From: Aurelia coerulea
Lineage: Eukaryota > Cnidaria > Scyphozoa > Semaeostomeae > Ulmaridae
Length of the DNA stretch: 64,000 nucleotides
Reading direction: 5' to 3'
Assembly: GCA_039566865.1 (NCBI GenBank)
Contig: CM076954.1
Coordinates: 16,888,001 to 16,952,000 of the forward strand
The notes under the pieces were generated by a model. That model saw nothing but the letters and a program-made list of their open reading frames with translations. It had not been told where the DNA came from and did not search any database. Positions 41,400 through 53,255 of this stretch are shown piece by piece. The first letter of the stretch is position 1. The number at the start of each line of letters is the position of its first letter. Position numbers and translations under genes: made by a program.

Positions 41400-43501
41400 C
41401 AGGGTGTCCCAAAAAAAAATTGTTCGACGTTTGATTAAATATTAAAAAATAACGAAATAATGAACGGGCTCCATGATAACCATATTGCTGAGATTTTAAA
41501 TTAATTTTTAGACACCAGAAGCTAGCAAATCGGCTAAATATTCACAGAGTTACAAGTTTTTGAAGTTTAAGTTTGTGCGAAAGCTGAAACCAGACGCCCC
41601 TAGATTACATTTTGTGAAAGTAGAATCTCGTTGATTCAAAGCAAATCAAATGGAATTTAAAAAGCATTTTCGATAAACTAACTTTTTCTAACATTGAATC
41701 AAGGTTATGGATGCTTGGAGTAATCCTTAATCTTACGCAAGTTATCTTATCCTGAGAAAGTAACGAACCAATTCTTTGGGTAAACCCTTAATTGCCTTAT
41801 TATTTGTCTGGTAAATTGATTGCTGTCGTTTCCTTTAGAGTACAACAGTCGCACTCGTTTTGTCTTCGACCGTTATAGTATTGCACAAAGCTGTACCCAA
41901 TCCACGATAAGACACAGAGGACACCGTTGTTCTTTGACCGTTGACTCTTATCTGAAACAAGTTATCAACCATAGAAGGTAACAAATCAATTCTTTGGGTA
42001 AACCGTTAATTGCCTCATTTGTCTGGCAAATAGATTCAAAGGTACATTGCTTGCAATTTAGCATCCCTGCCGAAGATCCCGACATAAAACAGTAAAGATT
42101 TTCCCATTGATAACGCAACATCGTGTGTTAGTGTGCCCAGCATGTAAACTGCTTTGTTAGTGGTCATGATAAAACTGTCGTTTTAGTCACTTGATTGAAA
42201 CTGTGCCAACAAACGGCCCGAATGAAACAACTAGGTCTTTGCCGCAATGTATGTCAGAAGTAATCCGCTCTTCTCGTACACTGTACCGTTAATGAAGAAA
42301 CAATCGAGATAAAGATAGTAGTTAATCTGACCACGCCTGAAGGATGCCGCATATTCGGCCGCTGAGATCTATTGTGGTAAAACTTCATTCTGGCAATGAG
42401 ACTTTTTCTGGCAGTTTCGTTATAATAGAGAACAAGGGTTGGTCGGAAATCTATTGCAAGTCTACATGGAATCTGAAAAAATCTTTGAACCCCAGGCATG
42501 GTTTAGTCCTTGACGCCGCAGTTTCGGTCGCCGTGTCCAAAATTTCATTTATGGCCATCAGATTTTTCTGGCAATTTAATTTATAACAGAGTACAGGGTA
42601 TGGTCGGAACTCTTTTGCAATAAGTGTACAAGGCATCTGAAAAATCCTTGAGCCCTAGCATTGTTTGGTCCTCGATGCCTCATTTTCTACGGTTGAGTTT
42701 AAAATATGTTGAGTTTCTGGCAATGAAATTTTTCTGCCAATTTCATTTGTAACAGAGTACAGGGTATGGTTGGAAATCTTTTGCAATAAGTTAACAAGGC
42801 ATCTGAAAAATTGTTGAGCCCTAAGCATTGTTTGGTCCTCGATGCCTCATTTTCTACGGTTGAGGGTAAAACGGTTGAGTTTCTGGCAATGAAATTTTTC
42901 AGACTATTTCATTTGTGATACAGAACAAGGGATGATTGAAAACCTGTAGCAAGTGTACATGCCATCTGAAAAATCATTGAGCCCCAGGCAGTGTAGTCCC
43001 GGACGCCAAATTTTCGGTCGCTGACTTCTATTATGGTACAATCTATTATGGTTCATGTCGAAAAGAAGATCGATAAACCTGCTCAAATTTAAGCCTTAGA
43101 TTGCATGAAGAAGAAACGACCTACTTTTCCAGTCAACATTTTAGATGTGATGCAAAAGGCTGAACATATGTGTCGTTCAGAGAATAAATGTCATTCTGCG
43201 AATATGAATTCAGTTAATACTGAGTTCAGAGAATACGAATACGAATTCAGCCTTTTGTATCACATCTGAAATGTTGACTGGAAAAATAGGCCGTTTCTTT
43301 CTCATGCCATCTAAGGCTTGAATTTGAGCAGGTTTATCGATCTTCTTTTCGACATGAAAACACCGTGGTAACACCACAACTAACATCTTAAAATACAATG
43401 CAGCCTTTAGGCAATCAAATAAAACAAAGCTTTTGAAAATCGGTTCCTTGGTTATGGACATGTAGCAACCAAACAATGATACATCATTTTGGGACACCCT
43501 G
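41400..43501. mobile_element. 2.1-kb TIR element (CAGGGTGTCCCAAAA ends) with internal tandem array
   Basis: Left CAGGGTGTCCCAAAA, right TTTTGGGACACCCTG, with TA after the right end and TG (probably decayed TA) before the left. Inside, 42380-43040 holds four tandem copies of about 165 bp (CTGGCAATGA(G/A)A, ACAGGGTATGGT, CATCTGAAAAAT, TTTGGTCCTCGATGCC). 43054-43357 is an imperfect inverted repeat (AAGAAGATCGATAAACCTGC and complement). No long ORF. Confidence 0.7.
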
Positions 43502-43504
43502 TAT

Positions 43505-44335
43505 TTTGCAAATAGCTCCTAATAAAATATCAAGCCCTAGGCAGCGTTTAACCCTTGTGCCACGCAACAAATTGATGAGATATGAGACGAAGGAAGGGGC
43601 CAATAGGTGAAGGCTATACTAAAACAAATTCGTGCACTTGAATTCGATGGTGGACTATGCAAGCGTGGACAAGATAAAAATACATTGTGTATCTAAACCC
43701 TAGATACAGCTTTAGTTTCCCTTTTGGATTATAATGCCAAACACTAAAGGCAAATATTTTTCTTGGGATCAAACGACTCTAATGAAATTTTGACTTCATT
43801 CTTGACTTGGGTCGCTGCTCTAGCTATTTGCTTTAACAACGAATCAAAAGATTATAGGAGTATTAACGCATTAGGTTTCTACAGATTCACAGGCAAACAT
43901 CATTAAGTTTTGTCACTCCATTTGTGACATGATTCTTGTGCCGGGTGACCCAAAAAAACTTCATGAGCTAAATCGCAGCCAGCTTCCAAAAGACAAACGT
44001 CATTAACAAAAGTTTTGCTTGGAATTTAGTTGGATGGCCTATCTCCATTTTAAGATGTTGCTTGGTCAATTTAAGCTATGACTTTTCTCCGAAAAGTGGT
44101 TTCAAAAAATTTTTTTTTGATTTCTCTGTCAAAATTGAGCTGATACCAATATTTCCAGCTCCCGTTTTGGAAGATTTAGCTAAAAGCAGAATTCCAAATT
44201 GACTTGCGAAAATTGAGTTTGAAAAGGAACATAAATCAGAATGCTTTTGCAAGAAGTATATTTCCCTAAACAACTTCAACCCTCCCTCTTAAGAACGTAG
44301 ACTGCAACAAGATAGCGATTTGCTAACTCTGAATG
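43505..44335. other. Non-coding stretch
   Basis: A solitary left end CCGGGTGACCCAAAAAAACT at 43942 looks like a decayed relic of the CCGGGTGTCC element family. No exon. Confidence 0.4.
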
Positions 44336-44340
44336 AAAAA

Positions 44341-44740
44341 TACAGTACGTATTTTCTTTATAGGAAACTGCCCATAAGAAACTCAACTCTCAGATCACCA
44401 AAAATTAAGAAACTCCAGTAACGGGAAAATATAACTTTAGAAACTATTTATTTTGATGAAGGAAATCCTTGAAACATTTTTGCTTTACTATCACTTGTTT
44501 CCCCTGTATCATATTACTCGTAAGGTACTTGAGTATCTAATGCTTAAACATTGGAAAGACTTCAAAAAACGTTGTTTTGAAATGTTCACAAGGGCAAAGA
44601 TAGTGAACATGAAGATTGTTATGGAACCTCGAAGAAACTCGTAAGAAACTCTGAGTACTCAAAAATTTGATAATTTTTAAGAAACTTCCAGTACTGACCC
44701 AAATTCTTAGTTTCTTATAAAAAAAGTACGTGTATTTGGA
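44341..44740. mobile_element. GTTTCTTA-family MITE, complete copy
   Basis: TACAGTACGTATTTTCTTTA with TAGGAAACTG at the left; TTAGTTTCTTATAAAAAAAG with TACGTGTA at the right. About 400 bp; the interior matches 37020-37370. Confidence 0.75.
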
Positions 44741-44835
44741 TCCAGTCTTTCTGAGCGCAATCTTTGCTTTTCAGTGACCTTGCAGATCTCAAAAGATGAC
44801 CAAACATGATTTGTCTACGGTATAACTCTTGATAC

Positions 44836-45080
44836 ACGTATTTTTTATGAGAAACTAAGAATTTGGACCAGTACTTAAAGTTTCTTAAAATTATCAGATC
44901 TGTGCCCTCCTGAAAATTTCAAAACAAGGTGTTTTGAAGCCTTTCCAATGTTTAGATATTACTCAAGTACTTTCCGAATAATGTTATAGGAAATAAATGA
45001 GATAAAGGACACCATGCAGGAGTTTCTTAATTTTTTGGCGATCTGAGATTCTGAGTTTCTTATAAGCGGTTTCTTACAAA
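44836..45080. mobile_element. GTTTCTTA-family MITE, inverted shorter copy
   Basis: ATACACGTATTTTTTATGAG with AAACTAAGAATTTGGACCAG, ending TTCTTATAAGCGGTTTCTTA. Opposite in orientation to the 44341 copy, about 100 bp away. Confidence 0.65.
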
Positions 45081-45229
45081 AGATATGCATAAAAGAATTG
45101 ACTGTGTTAAGTGGAGACGCAAGAATGAAGAATTCATCAAAACCTTGAGATATTTTAAATGTCCCTTGGGCGGACATAAACCAACATCAGAAGAATACTT
45201 TCTACAAACTTTTCTGGAAACTTCATGTA

Positions 45230-45425
45230 ACCTAGTGTTCTTGTACACTTGCTCCAAGTCTATTCAGTGGACCTTCAGCAATAAAAGAACATAATTTCTT
45301 CTGCGGGGGCGTAATCTACTTAGGTGACGCTGCGAAGGAGAAATGAGAACGAAACTGAAATTCTGAAGAAATTATGTTCTTTTATTGCTGATGGTCCACT
45401 GAATAGACTTAGAGCAAGTCTAGTG
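45230..45425. mobile_element. Inverted-repeat MITE with AGTCTATTCAGTGGACC arms
   Basis: TCTATTCAGTGGACCTTCAG, CAATAAAAGAACATAATTTC and their complements at 45365-45415 enclose about 65 bp. The ORF at 45324 is a by-product. Confidence 0.7.
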
Positions 45426-45849
45426 TTCTTGTTCCATTTGATTGAAGTTGGTATAACTGAGCAAAATTTTGAGATCGCATGTTGCCTTTTTGCGCTTCCT
45501 ATAGAGGCCTATAGAAACTTACGCAATCTGATTGGTCTGTCAAGAGGAGGCTGGACGGGGGTACGTACCTTAGAAATGAGCTAAGGGTTCGACCCCGATC
45601 CTTGTGACAGTATGTTGAAAGTATTGGTTTATTTGAGAGTTATTGTAATTCCTACCTTTAAACACTATTCTTACATTATGGATTGGTATTCCAATATGAA
45701 ATTTACTCGCTGCATAGTTTCCAGACGTTGGAACAATTTTAAAAGTGACAAATATTGAGATAATTTTGTGCTCCAAATTTTATGATATATAATTTTATGA
45801 GCCAGTTGTTCCAAAAATGTCTCTCCTTTTGATTGACTTTGGTGAAGTA

Positions 45850-46300
45850 TAGCATAGGTTCCCAGTCTTTGAAAATGTTAGTGTACAATTTTATCACCTA
45901 TTTCTTCCCATTGAATGGCTTGAAAGAAACTTCAGCCTTTGAATGTTTTCAAAATTACAGCGTATTTTTATATTACACATTTGGTCATGTGACGTCATCA
46001 AGTTTCTGATCGTAAACCAGAAGAGCGAAGACTCGTACTCGTACTTGATGACATTTTTTGAAAATTAGTTTTCTTGAAAATTATTTTATGTTTCTTCAAC
46101 AATTGTAGAAATTACGATGGTTTTGGATATTTTTCAAAAATTTCTTGAAATCTTACACGAGAGAAAAAACTCCCTAGTTCTGAAAACATTGAAGATTTCA
46201 GTAAAGTCCAACCGTTGTTTTACAGCAAAGTAGCTGAAGTTTTTATAAAGCCATTCAATTCGACGAAATGGGTCATAAGGTTTTGCATCAACCCTATTTA
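45850..46300 (+). mobile_element. Mutator-like MITE family copy
   Basis: AATGGCTTGAAAGAAACTTC, CATGTGACGTCATCAAGTTT, CGTAAACCAGAAGAG, AGAAATTACGATGGTTTTGG, ATTGAAGATTTCAGTAAAGT follow the order in 19768-20291. Its right end overlaps the tandem duplication at 46281. Confidence 0.7.
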
Positions 46301-46620
46301 AAGATTTGCAACGTGTGCTGTGCAGTAAATTTGAACTATGAATGTGAAAAAGAAATGTGAATTTGAACTATTTTCACTCTTAAAACATCTTACCTTAGAT
46401 ATTGATGCACTGATGTTCAGATCAGAGTGCGTACTTCCGGAGCCTCGAGCTTTTGCATCAACCCTATTTAAAGATTTGCAACGTGTGCTGTGCAGTAAAT
46501 TTGAACTATGAATGTGAAAAAGAAATGTGAATTTGAACTATTTTCACTCTTAAAACATCTTACCTTAGATATTGATGCACTGATGTTCAGATCAGAGTGC
46601 GTACTTCCGGAGCCTCGAGC
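46281..46620 (+). repeat. Exact 170-bp tandem duplication
   Basis: 46281-46450 and 46451-46620 both start TTTTGCATCAACCCTATTTA and end CCGGAGCCTCGAGC. I find no difference between them. Confidence 0.95.
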
Positions 46621-46778
46621 TCCCAAAAATAGGTTGATAAAATCATAAAAGAATGCAGTTTCCAATTGAAGTATGTTTTTTAAGAGGATAGGAGAAAAGT
46701 TTAGTAAGGAATGGTCCGCATATTTAATGAGCTCTCTGGCCAATTAAACTCATTTATACACAAGAAATTAGTAAGAAA

Positions 46779-46960
46779 ATGGAGGCAAAGAAACAAGACT
46801 TTAAATCAGCCCACTAAGGCCTTTCGAACTTATGTTTTCTTCAGAGTGTTAGTAACATATTTGTCACAAAATTAACAAAAATGTTGGTCACGCTCTGGAG
46901 AGAACATAAGTTCGAAAGGGCTTAGTGGGCTGATTTAAAGTCTTGTTTCTTTGCCTCCAT
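46779..46960. mobile_element. Inverted-repeat MITE with GAGGCAAAGAAACAAG arms
   Basis: ATGGAGGCAAAGAAACAAGA ... CTAAGGCCTTTCGAACTTAT and the complement ending TCTTGTTTCTTTGCCTCCAT; arms about 70 bp, loop about 45 bp. The inner GGCCTTTCAAACTTA-like block also follows the element at 33141. Confidence 0.8.
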
Positions 46961-47066
46961 CTTCTTTGTAATTTTTAGTATTTCATCTACCAAATATACA
47001 CAAGAAAAGGTTGTTGCAATTAGGGCAGATCAAAATATGAGAAACTTCAATTTCGTCCCTAGAGTT

Positions 47067-47242
47067 GTTGGGGAGACGAGATCGCTTTGTCTGAGGAAAC
47101 TTACGTGTCCCCCATGCAGTGGGTTAAAGCGCATGCGCCCGTTAGAGCTTCAACTCCAAAACGCTACTGCGCATGAGCTTTAACCTACTGCACGGGGGGA
47201 AGCATGGGCTTCCTCGGACGAAGCGTATCTCGTCTCCCCAAC
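47067..47242. mobile_element. Palindromic MITE with TTGGGGAGACGAGAT ends
   Basis: TTGGGGAGACGAGATCGCTT, GTCTGAGGAAAC and their complements CTTCCTCGGACGAAGC, ATCTCGTCTCCCCAA; GCGCATGCGCCC and TACTGCGCATGAGC lie centrally. A partial copy ends the window at 63950-64000. Confidence 0.8.
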
Positions 47243-47521
47243 AAAGAGTGAGTTCGTTGCTCTACCTCTACTCTTGGATACAAGAGTCCGTTCTGCAATT
47301 TGATTGGCTATTCGAAAACAATAGCATTCATAACTATTTCTCGATAACTTCCTAGTTATTCGAATAACAACAATGTAATCTTGCCACAAAGTAACACCAT
47401 TGAAATGTGAAATGTTGCTTTGTTGTTTGGAATCGAGGTCGCATAATGAGCGTTGCCTAGCAAATTGCAAATCCATAATGGCTGCTTGTCTGTACATATT
47501 TTGGACAGGTTTGATCGAAAT

Positions 47522-47522
<1 letters not shown>

Positions 47523-47557
<35 letters not shown>

Positions 47558-48660
47558 CTATATTTTCAATGTTAAAAATTTACAATTTACGAATTATCTA
47601 AGATTACAAACAAGCTACCATACAATACTACAGAAACGATACCAAGGGGAGCAAAAGATCATGACTACCCCAGGGCCATCACATGAAGGAGATTAACTAA
47701 AATACAACTAAATATATGAGAAGCCCCCTAGCTATTCAGAAAAGAATTAGAATTGAACGATATTTTGCAAATGGAATTTTCGAATGTACGCAATAGTGAT
47801 AGAAGCTTTATCGCCACTCAATCGAAAGTCGCATTTGAAATGTATAAGAAAGACGCTCAATCCAGGCTCTTTTGTAGAATAGCTAAAGGGTGTGTTACGA
47901 AAAGCTACTTACAAACAAAAGAACAAAAGAATAGAGGAACGGGACTCGGCGAACAGGATACTTTACGAATATGGACTTGGTATGGTGGTTGAGTTGCATT
48001 TAGCTAGATTTCTGTGATCTTAATTGAATCGACCGCTTGTGTGGATGTATTGTAGAGTCAAATCGAGTATATTTCTGTTGACGTCATTTGGGAGGTCTTT
48101 ATCACCATACAATAAAAGCTGCGTCAAAACTTCATTTGTAAGGTCGATATATCCGAATGGTCGTAGTAATGCAAAAACTCCAGCGAGAAGATCTCAACGC
48201 TGATCCTCAAACGAAGGGCAAAGCAACAAAAAGTGCTCCGTGCTCTCAATACCATCGTTAGTAGGGCACATTGGATTTATGGTATCCCTAAAATTGTGCT
48301 TAAATTTGTGAAGGCTTAATTTGCTAAGACCCACTCTAAGTTGAGTAAGATAAGATAAGCCTGTTGGGTCATGGATTCCAAAGACAGATTTAGTAGGGGG
48401 GCGAATTGTCGAAAGCAACTTTTTCTTGAAGATAGCAACTGATGGTGAAATTCTAATTTCCGGACATAGTTCATTCCACTCAGACAGGCAATTTGGATAA
48501 AAGCTAGATTTGAATTTTTCTGTCCTTGCCCTTATTCGTCCAACGACATCCTGATTGCGAAGAGGGTACTGTGACTGATGAAGCTGTGGGATTGGATCGA
48601 AATGTTTCAGGGTGTTCACTGGGCTTGGTGAACAGCGTATGAACACCCTGGTAAGGACCT
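47523..48660 (-). mobile_element. LINE 3' half with poly-A tail
   Basis: The 35-nt poly-T at 47523-47557 is the poly-A tail of a minus-strand insertion. The ORF reads from about 48660 down to TAA at 48020, broken by one TGA at 48191-48193. Features: D-P-T-G-L-S-Y-L-T-Q-L-R-V-G-L-S-K-L, then a Cys-rich end C-P-T-N-D-G-I-E-S-T-E-H-F-L-L-L-C-P-S-F, then after the stop D-L-L-A-G-V-F-A-L-L-R-P and Q-Y-I-H-T-S-G-R. This is the C-terminal zinc-binding region of a cnidarian-type LINE. RT and endonuclease domains are absent (5' truncation). Confidence 0.85.
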
Positions 48661-48849
48661 TTTAGTTACGCTCCTCTTATTGAGTTTAATTGTTGTTGTC
48701 GTTGTCGCTCCAATGAGGTCGCTCTCTGTCGCTCTCTGTTGACCGAAGCGCCATCATCAAGTCAAAGCGCACATGGGAACGAGAGACTCCAGGTAATAAA
48801 TCTAGGAACGATGTTGGAGAAACTTGTGTTTGCTAACAGTATTTAGGCA

Positions 48850-49800
48850 TATTTAGAGCATAGGTATCAAATGTTTAAAAATGAATGCAAGAATGGTGAA
48901 TGGATTTTATGGTTTAATGACTTCAAAGGAACTTCATGTATTTTCTACAATTGTTTATTGGCAATCTTTATGTCTTGATTATTGTCAGAATTGCAGCGTT
49001 TTCTGTGACTTCACCAAATTGCTTGATCGTAAACCAGGAAAGCTGCAGATTTTTATTTACCACCTTATTTCAGACCTTCATTAAAGATCCATTGTTACCC
49101 AGTGTCCTTTGCGGGGACGCTGCAATTTCAGATTGTCTAAAAATCAACTTATCAAAGTATACTGTTTGTTGTTGTTTTTTTCAATATATTAATTTATCGT
49201 TGATATTTCTTAGAACATTGTAAGTGGCATTTGTTGCGAGGACCCGGTGACCTTGCGTCTTTCCTCGCTATAAATGCCACAGTATCTTGTATTTGCTTTT
49301 TGCTTTTTAGATTTTAGATTGATAAAAAAGAAGCAAATTTGGCCTAAACGGAAAAATGGATCCACACATCAGTAGTTGAACTGATAGAAAAGTCAACCAA
49401 AGTCGAACTTTTTTATCATTTCAACCATTGCAGTGCCGATTGATATTTTCTGCTTAGGCTAAATTTGATTTTCAGACAATCTGAAATTGCAGCGTGCTTG
49501 CAAAGGACCCTGGGTGACAAGGGCTCTTTAACTATGGTTTTCTTGAAGATTGTACTGTTTTCCACCATCGATTTACGATTTTCGATTATTTTTACTTCAT
49601 CAAATGTTTTCGTGAATTCTTTTAGGAAATGGAAATTCTGAAAATAATCAAGACATCGAAGATTGCCAATAAAGAATTATAGCAAAATACCTGAAGTTTC
49701 TTTCAAGCCATTAAACCAAACGAAAGATGCATTTACCATTCGCGCAATATTCTTCTCTATAAGCAGCTACGTCACTACCTCATCTCATGAGAAGCGAGCG
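48850..49800 (+). mobile_element. Mutator-like MITE copy interrupted by another MITE
   Basis: GAGCATAGGTATCAAATGTT, AATGACTTCAAAGGAACTTC, GATCGTAAACCAGGAAAG, then after the insertion AACTATGGTTTTCTTGAAGA, TTTCTTTCAAGCCATTAAAC. The family order is kept on both sides of 49094-49518. Confidence 0.65.
49094..49518. mobile_element. 425-bp MITE with GTTACCCAGTGTCCTTTGC ends
   Basis: Left GTTACCCAGTGTCCTTTGC, right GCAAAGGACCCTGGGTGAC; inner CTGCAATTTCAGATTGTCTA and its complement. Splits the host element cleanly. Confidence 0.75.
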
Positions 49801-50014
49801 CACGTGCCACTGCTCATTGCGAACATCAAGCCACCGGTTGCACACGCGTTTTTATCGTCTTCCGAACGATTCCTTCAAGACAATACACTTTTTTTATTGT
49901 AGTCTTTACCATTAACATTTTATTCGTTGAACATCACTTTCCTCAACCTCACAAATAGATTTGTACTCACAAATAGATTTGTGACGCGTTATTGCCTTTT
50001 TCTATCGACTTTAG

Positions 50015-50200
50015 GCGATGAACTCACACGACTCAGATAACATTGAAACTTCGAATACGGATGAACCTCAAAATATGGAAACCCCTCCTATCGACGTAGG
50101 TAAAACACTTTTCGATCTTAAGAAATGTATTGGGGTGATGTCGGGCCTCTTCGTAAAATTCATGTCTGCGCAGGCAGATCTTCGAAGCTATATCTCATAA
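50015..50200 (+). CDS. Candidate exon with start codon, unrecognised protein
   Basis: An acceptor TTTTTCTATCGACTTTAG precedes G-C-G then ATG at 50018. The frame stays open for 60 residues to TAA: an acidic, Asn/Thr/Pro-rich N-terminus (D-S-D-N-I-E-T-S-N-T-D-E-P-Q) followed by a helical part (K-T-L-F-D-L-K-K-C-I-G-V-M-S-G-L-F-V-K-F). A weak donor GTAAAA at 50099 is an alternative end. Codon use looks natural. No domain is recognised; it may be the beginning of a small protein or of a multi-exon gene. Confidence 0.4.
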   Translation, partial: AMNSHDSDNIETSNTDEPQNMETPPIDVGKTLFDLKKCIGVMSGLFVKFMSAQADLRSYIS

Positions 50201-50610
50201 GCTGACGTGGCCTTTTTGCGAAATTTTTAGGATATGAAGTTTAGGATATATAGTATCATTTTAATGATGCTCAATTTTGTGACAATTTGCCATTCCTGCA
50301 AAGATTTTAAGTTGATAAGAAGTTTTAAGCTTTTTGGATAATGTGTCGGTGGTCTAGTTCTATTCATAAGCAACAAACCAAACCATTTTTTCACAGGAAA
50401 CTGATTTAAGCAAATCTCCTGCATCTTGTTCCAATATAATTTCTTGGCTGCTATGTTAAAGTGGTCTCAAGTGCCAAAATGTCATCAAGTGAAAAAATTT
50501 CTAAGAAATCTCCTAACCTTCGTCGGTATGTTGTTGTGGTCCCATCATACTTACATATAAAACGTCTGTTTCAACCAGCATGCTTTGAGCGTGCGCGACA
50601 GCAAAGTCAA

Positions 50611-51078
50611 ACCAAGGGTGTTAGGACACGGATGTTTTGATTACGTATTTATTTACCTTGTTTTGATCTTTGTCTTGTTTTCTTGTCTTTTTTCTTCTCT
50701 GTTTCCTCTTCAACTGATGTGTGCAACTGAACGGTTTCGGCCTAAATGCCTCGTGTTATTTGAATATATCTTCCTTGTATTCCTGTGTCTTAGCGCGCCT
50801 TCGCAGAAGAAAGGTTTCAAACCGCAATGCCATACTAAATACTTATAATAAGTAAGTATTTAGTAATAAGTATTTAGTATGGCATTGCGGTTTGAAACCT
50901 TTCTTCTGCGAAGGCGAAGATATATTCAAATAACATAAGGCATTTAGGCCGAAACCGTTCAGTTGCACACATCAGTTGAATAGGAAACAGAGAAGAATAA
51001 AGGACAAGAAAGCAAGACAAAGATCAACACAACACAATAAATGCGTAATCAAAACATCCGTGTCCTAACACCCTTGGT
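50611..51078. mobile_element. Palindromic MITE, 468 bp, CAA duplication
   Basis: ACCAAGGGTGTTAGGACACG and CGTGTCCTAACACCCTTGGT, flanked by CAA at 50608-50610 and 51079-51081. Arms of about 220 bp mirror each other (TTTCGGCCTAAATGCC, GAAAGGTTTCAAACCGCAAT) around TACTTATAATAAGTA. The 3-bp duplication suggests PIF/Harbinger. Opposing ORFs are symmetric artefacts. Confidence 0.8.
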
Positions 51079-51185
51079 CAAACCAGAAATGGCACGTGCA
51101 AGGCAATCTGATTGATTGCCGAGATGGCCCCGAATAGGATAACGAACAAGACTTTGGGCAAGTCTAGGTCGAAGCAGACCCTTTA

Positions 51186-51498
51186 AAGCAAAACTTCTGC
51201 ACGAAGAGTCCTAGTGGAGTGGCTGATTGCCAAAACTGAGTGGACCATCCCGGACTGGTACCCCACCCCAATGACTTACGGTCTTATCGAAGAAGATAGG
51301 TTCAGTGGACCAAGGGAACAGTGCTCAGTGGCCTTTGGTAGGCCAAACGATAATGTCCGTAGACCTCTGAAATCGATGATTATAAAAACATACAAGAATT
51401 GTCTTTGTCGTTTCTCCATGTATTCTTCGGTTTTGCTTTTCTATTCAAGCGAAATAAATCCCTCGTTTTTGCTAATTCAAATTCCAAGTTGTAATTGA
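51186..51498 (+). other. Unassigned open stretch with coding-like first half
   Basis: The frame reads V-L-V-E-W-L-I-A-K-T-E-W, P-D-W-Y-P-T-P-M-T-Y-G-L-I-E-E-D-R-F and on to I-I-K-T-Y-K-N-C. The composition (three Trp, balanced charges) looks coding up to about 51410 and then decays. No clear splice sites. It lies 100 bp beyond the palindromic MITE, which might have split an older gene. Confidence 0.25.
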
Positions 51499-51499
51499 A

Positions 51500-52360
51500 A
51501 AGGGCTCTGTGAGTCACCTAGAGGGTTCCTTTTATCAGAAATGATTGGCCCTTTGCCTAAAACATGTTGTTTTGATGGATGACTCCATATGTTAATTATG
51601 GAGACAGTAGTATACCAAGGCTACCATTTCCATGTGTATTTCAATCATGTTATTGTGCCATTGCCTTCAAAACTGTAACATAAATGTTAAAAGTCTCCCT
51701 ACAATCAATTGGAACGGACGAAACACTGAAAGCTTGAAATTTATAAACTTCGTAAATATTGTTCCTCTCAAAACAGTCCTCAGAAACTTCTTTTAAGAGT
51801 TCAAAGTTTCTTCAGTTTGTAATAAGCAAGGAATTTTTCTTTAAAAACTCCCGAACCCTTTTTGACAATCGTCTATTGTGTCATTGAGCCGAAATTATAT
51901 TGAATTTTAATTCATATTTTTGAGCATTAGATCCTTATCTTGCCCCATAACCCAAATCGCATCTCAGTACAAATAAGTTATTTTGGTTGTTTTTCATATG
52001 TTTGTAAAAGGCTCTTTCATCTCTCTTCCTTCTCCATCGAATAAGAAGATTCGGGGAATCGAGCCAATTGGAGAATAATTAGATACTGGTCAAACATAGA
52101 CACAATACGGCAAACAGACTGTATTCACTTTATGTACTCAAGAAGGAAGCTCCCTGTGTTGTGTTAGTTTTGATTTCTCACTGTTTTATTGGCTACTTGA
52201 ATCGAAGCTAATCGTTGATTGGTTGTTTCAATTACAGGGGTTTGCCTTTGTGCATTCTCGGCCTCGGGGTCGTGAGAGACATAACTAAGCTGCGGTGGTC
52301 GGTTTCACATGCGAGAGTGTTCGATGCGAGTTGACTGCTGGTTAACCGAAAATCATTAGA
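51500..52360. other. Upstream region of the secreted-protein gene
   Basis: No exon seen. GATTGGTTG at 52216 is a CCAAT-type motif about 150 bp before the ATG at 52369; no TATA box is evident. Confidence 0.35.
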
Positions 52361-52368
52361 CGAAAGAC

Positions 52369-52481
52369 ATGGCTGGCCAAGGACGTGTATCGATGCCCAC
52401 GATGATTTTGCTCTTCTTCGTTGCAATTTTCATTCAAGAAACTTCATGTATAGAAGGTCGCCCCTTCGTGTATCTTCCTGG
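52369..52481 (+). CDS. First coding exon of a secreted or membrane protein (signal peptide)
   Basis: ATG at 52369 opens 37 codons plus two bases before a consensus donor GTGAGT at 52482. The N-terminus has R6, then a hydrophobic core M-I-L-L-F-F-V-A-I-F-I, then Q-E-T-S-C: a clear signal peptide with likely cleavage around residues 27-30. The mature start reads E-G-R-P-F-V-Y-L-P-G. The exon ends in phase 2 and joins the exon at 53256 (one leading base) without breaking the frame. The family is not recognised. Later exons are uncertain (see 55639 and 56032). Confidence 0.65.
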
Positions 52482-53255
52482 GTGAGTTTATCATCTTTAT
52501 CAGCTATCTTTTTTTCTTCATAAACAAACCTCTTTTTAGTTTAAGCATACGATGATAATGTGTAAATTAAAGCATCCTGGCCTATGGCTTCAGATAGGAT
52601 AATCACGTCGTCAGCTTTAAATCTTTTAGAGAAGCCCTCACGAAATTTCTGATTTGAACTTTCAAACTCTCTCTTGAACATACTTAAAGACATGTGAAAA
52701 CCATCGAAATTTATCTGAAAATCTCCCTTAGTTCTTGTTTTTCTTGACCCATTGTTCTCATGCTTAATAGAAAGCCACAGAGATGTTTTTTTGTTGTGTT
52801 TTGTACTATTGTAACTTAGAAACAATGTCTGAAATCTGACTGAAATCTGTGGTCTAGCACGTATTTTTATGTTTCCCAAACTCTGGGTAGCACTCCATTA
52901 CGTTTAGGTTCTCTCATTCTTCAGGTAAGGTTTTGTAATAATGAGTTAAGTTTACTGATGGACTGTTTTCATCCCCTTTAATGCATGTGAAGTTGAGCGT
53001 AAAACTTTCATTCTTGACCTCGTTACGTTCTTGATTAGGCTATATATTATCTAGTTTTGGTGGTACAGTTTGAAGTCAGTTTGATTGTCACTGACTGTTT
53101 GATTAAACTAAGTTAAACGCAATGGAGCAAGATGAAAACATATAAAACATTGCGAAACAAGTTTGAAAGTTTTCCTGGTCATCTCATCTTATTAGCCATG
53201 CAAACGAGAAGAAGTTTGAGATCATTAAAGACGCATTTCTAATATCTTTCCTCAG

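Noticed and set aside
45520..45600. GGGTTCGACCCC resembling a tRNA T arm
   Set aside because: No matching acceptor, D or anticodon arms around it.
47753..47992. 79-codon plus-strand ORF with natural composition
   Set aside because: Antisense to the 3' UTR of the minus-strand LINE; no promoter or splice sites.
50585..50848. ORF of 87 codons with hydrophobic core
   Set aside because: Lies in one arm of the palindromic MITE 50611-51078.
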